From Pyrus communis (Eukaryota; Streptophyta; Magnoliopsida; Rosales; Rosaceae): DNA of 64,000 nt. The stretch covers positions 2,729,001-2,793,000 of the forward strand of contig NC_084813.1 of NCBI RefSeq assembly GCF_963583255.1. Direction: 5' to 3'. Each line of letters starts with the position of its first letter. Position 1 is the stretch's first letter. The notes below the pieces were generated by a model. It had not been told where the DNA came from. It saw only the letters and a list, made by a program, of their open reading frames with translations, and searched no databases. Positions 9,853 through 20,851 of the stretch are shown here, piece after piece. The translations under genes were made by a program, and so were the position numbers.

Positions 9853-11620
9853 AATTACATTCTGCCATGTTTAGTATGTTTCGTTGTTGTTTGTGTGTTT
9901 ACTTATGTTTTGTGTGAATCTATGCTTAAAACATTGAGGACAATGTTTGATTTAAGTGTGGGGGGGGGTAACTAATGTTGTTAATGCAAATTCGTGGGAT
10001 TTTATCACCCATAACTTCAAATGTTGTTCCTTGCTGTTTTAAGGTGTTTTTAAGTTGTTTTAGAGTGTTTTAGTATGTTTTGTTTTTATAACTCCGAAAA
10101 GCACATAAAAATTTGAAAAATTGTTTTGAAAAGCCTAAAAAGAGTGTTTTGAGTCGTTTTTGTGAGTTTGTGTCTTAGGGTACCTTCCAACACAATGATA
10201 AGGATTTGGTTTGTAATTGCATGACTGTTAAAAAGAGTTATAAACATAGAGAAAAGTTTGATTTACTCTTGGTTTATGCTTAGTTATGGTTCTAATGTAT
10301 GACTTCACATGCAATCATAAAAGAAAAATTCGTTTTTGTAACATGCTTGAAGGAAGGAACTCAAACAAACGCTACAACCCTGTGAGACTCGAGCCATTAC
10401 CTTCTTTGGAGAGTTATTTTCTGTGATTCTTTGTTTTCTAAAGTTGTTGAATGATCTCATTATTCCTTGCTTGGTTGCTACTTAGAATGCAATTGTATCA
10501 TGATAGAACTAAATGCTAGAACTTATATCCGTTTCATTCAAAGCATGATATTGAGTTGCATAACATATATCAAGATGAAGTTGTGTAGTTGCCACCATAG
10601 CCAAATAGCCTTACTTCCCATATTTCGTATATATTGTAAGTCTTAACACCGTTGAGCCTCGTTTAACCTATTTTCTTTGCTAACCATATCACCCCTTACC
10701 TAGCCTAGATTAGGACCATCCGTACCCTTGTTCTTAAAAGATAGTGAGCATGACTTAAATGAATTCCTTTTGAGTACATTTTGCAAGAAAATGAGTGTGG
10801 GGGAGTAAAAGTTTGTTCTTAAGTTTGTATGTTTTGAGAGTCAAAAGAAAAGAAAAAAAAAAAAAAATTGTGAAAAACATATGAAAAAGAAAAACAGAAA
10901 AGAAGAGAAAAAAAAGAAAGAAAAAAAAAAAAAAAAAAAAGAGCTTGTTCCCCCTTGTTGTTCAAAAGTTGAGTTTTCATTCAAAAGTGAATTCTACGTT
11001 AATTCAAATGCTTTGCTCGCTATTTCTTTAAGAACCTTTGTTTTCCATATACCTTCTTTGTTAGCCAAATACCTTTAGCCCCGTTACACCCCTTTGACTT
11101 CTATCTTGATCGTTATGTGTTCAATAATGTGGAGTTTGAAATTGATATGAGCTTATGGAATCACTGGTTCTCATTCTAAGTAGTAGCATTCCATTCATGA
11201 GATCATATTCATGTCATTATCGTAAATCCAGAAAATGCTTTCCTTGTTATAACATATGTGAGTGTTCGTCTACATGTTTACATCAATCTTCTCACATATA
11301 ACTAGTGTAGGGTGTGTAGTCAGAAAATCTGTGTGAAAAACAGATGCATATCTTGTAAGGATTTGAGCAATTTCTCTAAGGCATGTTACTACATTCGAAA
11401 TGTGTTTTAAATGCTTAATTGTGAACTAGTATGTGGTGACTATGATTAAGAATGTACTTAAGTGTAATGATGGCAAAAATCTGTGGGAATGATGATTTTT
11501 AACTTGTCATGTGCTTTGGAAATCCCTAAGACGGTTGTTGGAAGGTTTAGGTTGTGTTTTACTTGTTTTGTTTCGTTTGGTTTTGTTTTGTTTTTCTTTC
11601 TGTTTTGCTCGAGGACTAGC
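9853..11620 (+). other. Non-coding 3' region of element 1 with two internal polypurine-like tracts
   Basis: No supported ORF. TTTAAGTGTGGGGGGGGG (9951-9968) and AAGAAAATGAGTGTGGGGGA (10786-10805) resemble the true polypurine tract at 11621. An A-rich segment lies at 10850-10940. Confidence 0.6.
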
Positions 11621-11638
11621 AAAAGATAAGTGTGGGGG
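11621..11638 (+). other. Polypurine tract of element 1
   Basis: AAAAGATAAGTGTGGGGG, followed by TATT and the 3' LTR start. Plus-strand DNA synthesis is expected to prime here. Confidence 0.8.
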
Positions 11639-11642
11639 TATT

Positions 11643-12791
11643 TGATAGGAGCATATTCATGCGACTTAAATGGCTTGTTCTCGTGCATTTACGTTATGTT
11701 TCTTTAGTTATTTTAGTACTTTAAGCTATTTTCGTGTGTTTGTAGGTCCAAAGGGCTAAAGGAGCAAAAAGATGCATTTTGGAGACTTTTGGAGCACTTT
11801 TGGGCTAAGGACGGATAGCTTATGCTTGAAGCCGAAGTGTTGGACGAAATTGAAGACCTAATTGGAGCCAAAGTGTTGGAACCTTGTTCTCTTTAGTTTT
11901 AGGACATTTAAACCTTTCCTAATCCCAATCATGCCATGCATAACACACATCCATTCTAACACATTGTCATTGCACATGCATTTCCTTCATTAGTTAACCC
12001 ACATGCACTTATCACTTATCATCACCACATATCATATCACTTAATCACTTATCACTTATCATCACCACTTAACCACTTATCATATCATAACCACATATCA
12101 TATCACTTATCACTTATCACTTAACATATCATCCACCTACTTCACCTACAACATCCACCTACTTCACCTACAACATCCACTTCACCTACAACATCCACCT
12201 ACTTCACCTACAACATCCACCTACTTCACCTACAAATGACATAGCCATATGTTCCCTCCACTACTCCTATAAATACCCTTGCATTCATTCATTCATGGAC
12301 ATCTATCTCATTTCATACACAACACACCACAAACACATCCCTTTCTCTCTTAGCCGTGAGTTCCCCTTAGAATCCAAAACCGTGAGTCCCCATTCCACCA
12401 CTCCTCATCCATTTCCATAATTCCCCAAACCTCACCTTAGACCTTGTGCTACAACAACGAGGAAGATAAGAGGGCCTAAACGTTCATACAATTCAAGTTT
12501 GAGTTGTTGGAATGTTTAGGTGTTTCTTTGATTTCAAAGTTTAAATTCAATTCTCTTTGTTTTGTACGTATGAGGAATGGAAGAGAAGAGTGCCTAAACG
12601 TTCATACAATTCAAGTTTGAGTTGTTGGAATGTTTAGGCGTTTCTTTGATTTCAAAGATATGAGGAACTAAACCCCCTTTAGCTAGGGGGTGATTCGAAA
12701 TTATGTTTATTACTTGCAATATGAATTGATTAACTTTCGTTGGAATTTCATAAGTTGTTGATTCAATTTGTTTAACCGTTTGATTGATAAC
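11643..12791 (+). repeat. 3' LTR of element 1, first part
   Basis: Same sequence as 4267 onward, broken after GATAAC where element 2 inserted. ATAAC at 12787-12791 is the left target-site duplication of element 2. Confidence 0.93.
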
Positions 12792-15482
12792 TGATAGGAG
12801 CATATTCATGCGACTTAAATGGCTTGTTCTCGTGGTTTTACGTTATGTTTCTCTAGTTATTTTAGTCCTTTATGCTTCTTTTGTGTGTTTTCAGGTTCTA
12901 AGGGCAAGGTATGCAAAAGGATGCCTTTTGGAGCCTTTTGGAGCAAAGTAGAGATTGGAATGGATATCATATGCTTGGAGCCAAGAGGATGGACGAAATT
13001 AAAGACTTGAAGTAGGAAAGTTAAATCCTAAAAGACCTCATGTTTAAGCATCATTGAAGACTCCTACGCATTTTAGAACACAAAAACAACATTCCTTGCA
13101 ACCTTAGGACATTTTCGTGTGTTTCCTTGTGTCTCCCTTCCTTGCCATGCAAGGAAGGGCTTTGTTCCCTATTTTAAACACTTAAAGCATTCATTTATCA
13201 TATCATTCACTTATTATAAGCATTCACTTATCATATCATTCACTTATCAAACCATTCACTTATCACTTCCATTCACTTATCACTTATCACTTCCATTCAC
13301 TTATCACTCACCACATATCATTCATTTATCACTTAACATATCATTCATTTATCACTTAACATATCATACACTTATCATAATCATTCACTTATACACTTAT
13401 CATAATCATTCACTTATTCTTTCATCATTCAACCACCAATTCAACACATGCATTTCAAACCTTTCAACACCCTTTAATCATCTCCCTTTAAGTTATGATT
13501 TTATTTCCTAACCCTACATGCATTATTTATTAGCATCTTCACATGCATTCACACACACTTCACACAAACAAACAACTCAAAACCGTGAGCTCCCATTCCC
13601 TTATGCCATTTTCAGATTTCCACCCACTAACCTAGTCATCAACACATGCATTCCCTTCACATTCACCCACATGCACTCCCACTCTTTAATCATATGCACT
13701 CCCATCATAATTCCACCACCAATTCAGCCACAAAACATTATCATTGCACCACATTCAACCACTCCACATCCCTCACCAAGAAACCATTCAACACACACAT
13801 GCATCCTGAAATTCTTTGCCATGCAATCACATGCATTTCCCTTGACATTTTCAGCCATCACACTTCATCATTACACCACCATTCACTCTTTAACCCACAC
13901 ACACTTCACACAAACAACATTCACATGCATTCACATGCATTTCCAACACAAAACACACTCAAAACCGTGGCCACCTTTGCATTTCAGGATTCCCATTTGC
14001 ATTTTCAGATTTCCAGCTTTCCCTTTTATTTTCCAGCTTTCATTCTTCATCATTGCAGCCATTCCACATGCAATTCTCCATCATTCCTCCACACAAACAC
14101 CTTAAACAAATAGCCATATACATCTCCACTCCTCCTATAAATACCCTTGCATTCCCATCATTCAAAACATCTCATTCACAACACAACACACCACAAACAC
14201 TTCCATTCCTTCTCTTTGCCGTGAGTCCCCTTAGAATCCAAAACCATCTTTCCATTTCCACCACTTCCCAACCCTCCAAACCACTCCTCTACCATTTCCA
14301 TAATCCCCCAAACCTCACCTTAGACCTTGTGCTACAACAACGAGGAAGATAAGAGGGCCTAAACGTTCATACAATTCAAGTTTGAGTTGTTGGAATGTTT
14401 AGGTGTTTCTTTGATTTCAAAGTTTAAATTCAATTCTCTTTGTTTTGTACGTATGAGGAATGGAAGAGAAGAGTGCCTAAACGTTCATACAATTCAAGTT
14501 TGAGTTGTTGGAATGTTTAGGTGTTTCTTTAATTTCAAAGTTATGAGGAAATAAACCCCCCCTTTAGCTAGGGGGTGATTCGAAATAAATGTTTATACTT
14601 GCATTTTGATTTGATTACCTTTCGTTGGAATTTCATAAGTTTTGAATTCAATTTGTTTAACCGTTTGATTGATAACTTATTTATGAATGTTTATTAAGAA
14701 TGCGCGCTTAATTTTCATGCATAAATATGACGCTAGAATATAAGTGAATTTCACCTAATCGTTATGAACTTATATTCACAAGTAGTGGAGGTTGCTTATA
14801 AACAATCGCGTTAAACGAATTCTTGGCATAAGTTTCATGCGTATTCCATAGTAACGAATGCCTCGTCAACACTTATAGTTTTCATAATGCTTAATGATCT
14901 TTGATTGTATCTTTATTGTGCTTTTCACGTAAAGGACTTTTGGAGAATGTGGTGAATTGCGTTGCGCTAACCCATCCAATTCATTAACTTAAGGAGAACT
15001 TGACGGTTAATTTAAGCGGACCTAATTAACCCGGGGCGTTGAGTTTCATAATTTATCGAAAGACCAACTGAGAATCAATCTTGTATGCAAGTGTAACATG
15101 TATGGAGATGAACCCCTTAGCTAGCATTCATCCATAAATTTCATATTTACATTCTGTCTAGTTTATTAACTTGTTTCGTTATTTCAATTTTCGTAAAAAC
15201 CTCAATCCCCCTTTTGCTTTAATGTTCATTTTAGTTAGAATTCAATTTAGTTTGTGTTTTTAAATCATTTTGAGTTTTTGGTTTGTCTTAGTGTTTTAAA
15301 CTTTAATTTTGCATTCTTTGAGTCTAGTTTAGTGTTTTAAACTTTATTTTACGTTTTTGAGTCAGTTTCCAAGAGATTTGCAAGCCCTCCTAATCCCCGG
15401 TCTAGAACGATCCCTCACTTATCCATTCTACTACAATTGTCAAACGAGGGTTTAATTTGAGTGTCAAGTAAATCATTCATCA
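12792..15482 (+). repeat. 5' LTR of element 2
   Basis: 2691 bp, ending ATTCATCA. U3 is longer than in element 1: a CATTCACTTATC array (about 13190-13420) and then a stretch with eleven CATGCA motifs (13446-14075). TATA box at 14136, two 46-nt hairpins, and the C/G hairpin with 7 C and 5 G (14556-14575 region). Confidence 0.93.
14136..14143 (+). promoter_or_regulatory. LTR TATA box of element 2
   Basis: TATAAATA downstream of the CATGCA-rich U3 region; the 3' LTR copy is at 22196-22203. Confidence 0.7.
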
Positions 15483-15487
15483 AATTT

Positions 15488-15504
15488 TGGCGCCGTTGCC
15501 GGGG
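15488..15504 (+). other. Primer binding site, tRNA-Asp type (element 2)
   Basis: Same 17-mer as in element 1, five bases after the LTR end. Confidence 0.9.
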
Positions 15505-15657
15505 ATTAGCAACTTTGCTAATCCCTTAGTTCTTTTCTTTTTTTTTGGTTTAGTTGTTTTCGTTTTAGTTTCTAACTTAGTGTTGTTTTCTTTGTTTGTT
15601 GTTACTTTTGATTTTTGATTTAGTTCTCTTTCTTTTTAGGTACTAGAGAAGTAAGAT

Positions 15658-16992
15658 ATGGATTTTGCTAGCATTCAAGCTCAATTGGCAAATCTTACTT
15701 CTAAATTGTCGCCGTATGCCGAAAGGACCACAATGCAGAGTGTCCCTACATTTGGTGCTTCATATAGGCAAGGATTTCAAGCCAATCAATGTCCACAAAG
15801 AGATTGGAGGGATCATTCAAACTCTATATGGTGGGAAGATCAACAAGTTCAACGTGAAGCATATTGGCAACCATATGAGGAGTTCTATTCAAGACCTATG
15901 CAGCCACCACAACTTCATATGCAATATGCTCAATTAAATTCAAGTTCGCCAGTAGATTATATTCAAATTCTTAATGAAATAAATTCTTTGGCGCAGGGGT
16001 CACAAAATCAAGCCAAGGAGGCTCAACAAGAAGCATATTGGCAACCATATGAGGAGTTCAATACAACACCTATGCAGCCACCACAACCTCCCCCACAACA
16101 ATTCCAATCAAGTTCAAGTATGTCCATGGATAATGATAAAAATTTTCAATTACTAACCTCTTTGACGCAGGACGAACAAAATCAAGACAAGAAGTTGGGT
16201 AAATTGGACGAGCAATTTGGGCAGATTATGGAGTTCATGAAACAAATTCAAGAGCAAAGTGAACTTTCCAACTCAACTATTGAAAACTCGAAGGAAGATT
16301 TTGAAATCCATAATGCTTCCCCTTTGGGAAGTGCTATGGAGGTTGGAGCTGACCTAAAAATGTCCAAACATAGCCTAGAAGTGGATGAAGAGCTGCTAAT
16401 TGAGGAGGAGGAAGAAGACATGCACACGGCAAGGGTAGAACAACCCTTGCCGCAGCCCCCTAAGCCCTCTAAACCACCCACCACCAGTAAGGACGTCCCA
16501 ATTTCATGTTATTTTGATGTTATTCCACCCAATGTCCCTTTTCCTAGCAGGTTTTTTATTCCCAACCAAGAAGAGAGTAAAAAGGACATCGTGGAAGCCT
16601 TCCCAAAGGTGCAAAATGCTATTCAAATTCTTGGTGCAACACAGCAAGTTTTAGATGGTGTTGAATTCTTCAAAGGACTTTGTACACCAAGAAGAATGAT
16701 TCAAGAGAAGGTAGTGGCTGGAGAAGATGTAGAAGGCATCAAAGAGGACAAATTTGAAACCACAATTCCCAAGGAAGTTGGATTTTATGACACGGGACAA
16801 GTCATAACTTTCGAAGGGGTGTTTATTCTGGAGTTCATTTTGGAGCACACAGGTAAGCCGCCTCCCCGAATTTCAATTTTCTTTTATACTAACATGTGGT
16901 TAATGATTCAGGCACCCAAAATGGAATTTAAACTATTACCGGATCATTTCAAGTATCACCGCCCATTCAAAGATAAATTCCATGCCGTTTGA
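15658..16992 (+). CDS. Fused gag-tail/protease-tail remnant protein of element 2
   Basis: 444 codons, the same length as the element 1 protein and differing at only a small number of residues (for example LTQDEQNQDKK in place of LAQGSQNQAKE near residue 170). Start and stop are the same. The gag core, CCHC knuckle, protease active site and all of pol are missing. A GTAAG...TACTAAC...CAG segment (16853-16911) near the 3' end looks like a very short intron that keeps the frame open when retained. Confidence 0.75.
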   Translation: MDFASIQAQLANLTSKLSPYAERTTMQSVPTFGASYRQGFQANQCPQRDWRDHSNSIWWEDQQVQREAYWQPYEEFYSRPMQPPQLHMQYAQLNSSSPVDYIQILNEINSLAQGSQNQAKEAQQEAYWQPYEEFNTTPMQPPQPPPQQFQSSSSMSMDNDKNFQLLTSLTQDEQNQDKKLGKLDEQFGQIMEFMKQIQEQSELSNSTIENSKEDFEIHNASPLGSAMEVGADLKMSKHSLEVDEELLIEEEEEDMHTARVEQPLPQPPKPSKPPTTSKDVPISCYFDVIPPNVPFPSRFFIPNQEESKKDIVEAFPKVQNAIQILGATQQVLDGVEFFKGLCTPRRMIQEKVVAGEDVEGIKEDKFETTIPKEVGFYDTGQVITFEGVFILEFILEHTGKPPPRISIFFYTNMWLMIQAPKMEFKLLPDHFKYHRPFKDKFHAV

Positions 16993-17074
16993 TTTTATTT
17001 ATGTTAATAAAAAAAATAAAAAAAAAAAAAAAAAATTTGAAAGAAAGATACTAAACATGGAGAAAGGTGGAGCT
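16993..17074 (+). repeat. A-rich junction before the antisense module (element 2)
   Basis: An A-rich tract (about 16999-17035), then GATACTAAACATGGAGAAAG, then the module edge GGTGGAGCTTCACAAAGG. Shorter than in elements 1 and 3. Confidence 0.7.
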
Positions 17075-17764
17075 TCACAAAGGTTGTTTACGTGAAGCCC
17101 CACTACGAGGCGCAGAAGCGGAAGGCGCAGAAGCGGGAGGCATAGAAGCGGGAGGCATCGGAGCGGAAGCCATCGGAGCGGGAGGCATCGGAGCTAGAGC
17201 ATTCCAGGCCTCAATACTTGGCCAAGCGCTGGATGACCCAGGAAAAAGGTGCCTCTGGAGATAAGACGCAAGCCTTTGACGGTCACTGTGAATTCGACCC
17301 TCAGATTCTTGCAGCTCATCAAGCTTCCTTTTCATCCCCGACGAATAGTTATTTGCAAGCACATGCAAACTTCTATTCTCGTACTTAAGCTGCTGGATCT
17401 CTTGCTTAAGTCTTTCCACCTCTGCCATCAACGATTCCACCTGACGAGAGCGGGCAAGCAGGCGTAGGCCCATGTTGGACACAGAGCTCGCACACTGAAC
17501 ACTAAGTGCGAGGGACTCTTGAACGGCCAACTCATCAGACCGTCCTGACAGCAGCCTACTATCTTTTGGTGTGAGGAGGTTTTTAGCTACTATTGTAGCT
17601 ATTGTGGCATCCTGCATCACAGAGTCTTCACCTGAAAGAGGACCGTTAGAAGATAAAAAAGAAGGGCGCCATACATTACCTTGACGCGGCGCGCCCGTAT
17701 CACTGCTAAGGCTCAATTCCAAGCTAAGGTTCGATGAGTTTCCCATTTTTTCAAAAGTGTTCAA
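17075..17764 (-). CDS. Antisense coiled-coil protein (element 2 copy)
   Basis: 229 codons as read from MNTFEKMGNSSN; an internal start at MGNSSNLSLELS (six residues later) matches the MANPSN start of the other copies and is the likelier one. The coiled coil (VERLKQEIQQLKYENRSLHV), the QRHLFPGSSSAWPSIEAWNA block and a long MPPAPMASAP-type tail are present. There are no internal stops. Confidence 0.75.
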   Translation of the reverse strand: MNTFEKMGNSSNLSLELSLSSDTGAPRQGNVWRPSFLSSNGPLSGEDSVMQDATIATIVAKNLLTPKDSRLLSGRSDELAVQESLALSVQCASSVSNMGLRLLARSRQVESLMAEVERLKQEIQQLKYENRSLHVLANNYSSGMKRKLDELQESEGRIHSDRQRLASYLQRHLFPGSSSAWPSIEAWNALAPMPPAPMASAPMPPASMPPASAPSASAPRSGASRKQPL

Positions 17765-18992
17765 AAATAGGGGTTGATGGAGTAAATTTTCAAAGGGTCG
17801 GAGTCGATTTTCAAGAATGGGAGTTCTTCAGAGTGTGTTTGTTGTGGTGATCGATAGCTCTATAAGAAGCCAAGGCGACGCGTCCACCAATTCAAAAAGC
17901 CGGAATTTCCGGCGTAATTTAGGCGACGCGTTCTCGGCTTTTCAGAAGACGCGTTCAACTTTGTCAAAAGATTTCTGGAGGCCATCATCGCAACTACACA
18001 TCTTTAGCCGACAAGCGCAAAGTTCGGCGACGCTTTCTCTGCTTTTCAGAAAACGCGTGCAGCTTTGTCAAAAGGAGCCGCATCTGCACTACCACGTGTC
18101 GTTCAGAAAGCGAAGGGGCGTCGTTCAGAAATCGAAGGGGCGCCTGCTCAGAAATCGAAGAGGCGTGTTCAGAGATCGAAGAGGCGCCACTATTTCAAAA
18201 AGCCGGATTTGCGGGATCAAAACGTTTGTCGACAAAGGTAAAACGTACCACCACATGATATTATCTCTATATATGTCGACCTTCGTCTTTTATGGCAGGG
18301 CAAACCTGAAGAAAATGCCCAACTCTCCCTCACCTCTGAGGGCGCACTCCCAGCAAGGCCTTTCAAAATACTCAATTCTTTCTTCTTCCCCAAAGATGAT
18401 ACCAGATGCCTGGAGTACATATGACCCAGGAGGAAACGGCGGATTGAAGCATGTGCTGATTCATCCACCGCTTCTTCAAAGCAAAGGTATCTCATATCAT
18501 CAAGGTCAAAAGCAAAAGTATCTCATATCATGCTCTTTCCCTGTCTTTTTCTTTGTCCTTGTTCTTACTCGCATGGCAAAGTAAAAGAAGCAATCAGCCG
18601 GCACTTGGAGTCAATCTTCCGATCTGGAGCCAACTGCCTGGAATCTATTCCTGATTGCTTACCTAGCGTTGCTCTCGAGTAGTCATCTTCAACGGTTGAT
18701 ACACTTCCGGAGAAGGGACCACTTCTGCAAAGGGGAGCGAGTAAGGCAAGTGAAAATGATACATTGAAGCATGTGGAGACAAACATAGGCTGAGTTATCC
18801 TCCAACCCTTTTCAATACGAATTGGAAAGATTGAACAAAGAAACAGACCAAAAGGGTAAGCTCAGACCTTCGGGGGAGACCAAAAGAACCATCCTGCTGC
18901 CCAGTTCAAGAAGTAGCACAAAGGAAAATCAATGATGGGCGGAAACCAGTTCGAGAGTAAGCCTGTGGAATCATCAAGATCAAGCCTCAATG
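17765..18992 (-). promoter_or_regulatory. Upstream part of the antisense module (element 2 copy)
   Basis: Same ACGCGT, tandem TTCAGAAATCGAAG and TATA-like motifs as element 1. It lacks about 30 bp (the second arm of the TTTGTC/GACAAA inverted repeat and the first CACGTG) near 17970, but keeps CACGTG near 18104. An incidental plus-strand frame (17817-18584) crosses it and has no known domain. Confidence 0.35.
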
Positions 18993-20829
18993 CAATCAAC
19001 AAAGAGAAGAGGGAATTTACACTCCATAACCAGATTTGCGTCCCTAAACTCTTCTCTTTGTTAATTACATTCTGCCATGTTTAGTATGTTAGTTGTTGTT
19101 TGTGTGTTTACTTATGTTTTGTGTGAATCTATGCTTAAAACATTGAGGATAATGTTTGATTTAAGTGTGGGGGGGTAACTAATGTTGTTAATGCAAATTC
19201 GTGGGATTTTATCACCCATAACTTCAAATGTTGTTCCTTGCTGTTTTAAGGTGTTTTTAAGTTGTTTTAGAGTGTTTTAGTATGTTTTGTTTTTATAACT
19301 CCGAAAAGCACATAAAAATTTGAAAAATTGTTTTGAAAAGCCTAAAAAGAGTGTTTTGAGTCGTTTTTTTTGTGAGTTTGTGTCTTAGGGTACCTTCCAA
19401 CACAATGATAAGGATTTGGTTTGTAATTGCATGACTGTTAAAAAGAGTTATAAACATAGAGAAAAGTTTGATTTACTCTTGGTTTATGCTTAGTTATGGT
19501 TATAATGTATGACTTCACATGCAATCATAAAAGAAAAATTCGTTTTTGTAACATGCTTGAAGGAAGGAACTCAAACAAACGCTACAACCCTGTGAGACTC
19601 GAGCCATTACCTTCTTTGGAGAGTTATTTTCTGTGATTCTTTGTTTTCTAAAGTTGTTGAATGATCTCATTATTCCTTGCTTGGTTTCTACTTAGAATGC
19701 AATTGTATCATGATAGAACTAAATGCTAGAACTTATATCCGTTTCATTCAAAGCATGATATTGAGTTGCATAACATATATCAAGATGAAGTTGTGTAGTT
19801 GCCACCATAGCCAAATAGCCTTACTTCCCATATTTCGTATATATTGTAAGTCTTAACACCGTTGAGCCTCGTTTAACCTATTTTCTTTGCTAACCATATC
19901 ACCCCTTACCTAGCCTAGATTAGGACCATCCGTACCCTTGTTCTTAAAAGATAGTGAGCATGACTTAAATGAATTCCTTTTGAGTACATTTTGCAAGAAA
20001 ATGAGTGTGGGGGAGTAAAAGTTTGTTCTTAAGTTTGTATGTTTTGAGAGTCAAAAGAAAAGAAAAAAAAAAAAAAAAAATTTGTGAAAAAAATATGAAA
20101 AAGAAAAACAGAAAAGAAGAGAAAAGAAAGAAAGAAAAAAAAAAAAAAGAGCTTGTTCCCCCTTGTTGTTCAAAAGTTGAGTTTTCATTCAAAAGTGAAT
20201 TCTACGTTAATTCAAATGCTTTGCTCGCTATTTCTTTAAGAACCTTTGTTTTCCATATACCTTCTTTGTTAGCCAAACACCTTTAGCCCCGTTACACCCC
20301 TTTGACTTCTATCTTGATCGTTATGTGTTCAATAATGTGGAGTTTGAAATTGATATGAGCTTATGGAATCACTGGTTCTCATTCTAAGTAGTAGCATTCC
20401 ATTCATGAGATCATATTCATGTCATTATCGTAAATCCAGAAAATGCTTTCCTTGTTATAACATATGTGAGTGTTCGTCTACATGTTTACATCAATCTTCT
20501 CACATATAACTAGTGTAGGGTGTGTAGTCAGAAAATCTGTGTGAAAAACGAGTGCATATCTTGTAAGGATTTGAGCAATTTCTCTAAGGCATGTTACTAC
20601 ATTCAAAACATGGTTTTAAATGCTTAATTGTGAACTAGTATATGGTGACTATGATTAAGAATGTACTTAAGTGTGAAGATGACTAAAATCTGTGGGAATG
20701 ATGATTTTTAACGTGTCATGTGCATTGGAAATCCCTAAGACGGTTGTTGGAAGGTTTAGGTTGTGTTTTACTTGTTTTGTTTCGTTTGGTTTTGTTTTGT
20801 TTTTCTTTCTGTTTTGCTCGAGGACTAGC
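18993..20829 (+). other. Non-coding 3' region of element 2
   Basis: Contains the 14-bp inverted repeat, two internal polypurine-like tracts (near 19160-19175 and 19995-20014) and an A-rich segment (20060-20150). No supported gene. Confidence 0.6.
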
Positions 20830-20847
20830 AAAAGATAAGTGTGGGGG
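20830..20847 (+). other. Polypurine tract of element 2
   Basis: AAAAGATAAGTGTGGGGG, four bases before the 3' LTR. Confidence 0.8.
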
Positions 20848-20851
20848 TATT

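Noticed and set aside
13119..14352. Overlapping His/Ser/Thr-rich frames in the U3 of element 2
   Set aside because: Several frames are open at once because the DNA is a low-complexity CACTTATC/CATGCA array lacking G. This is LTR sequence.
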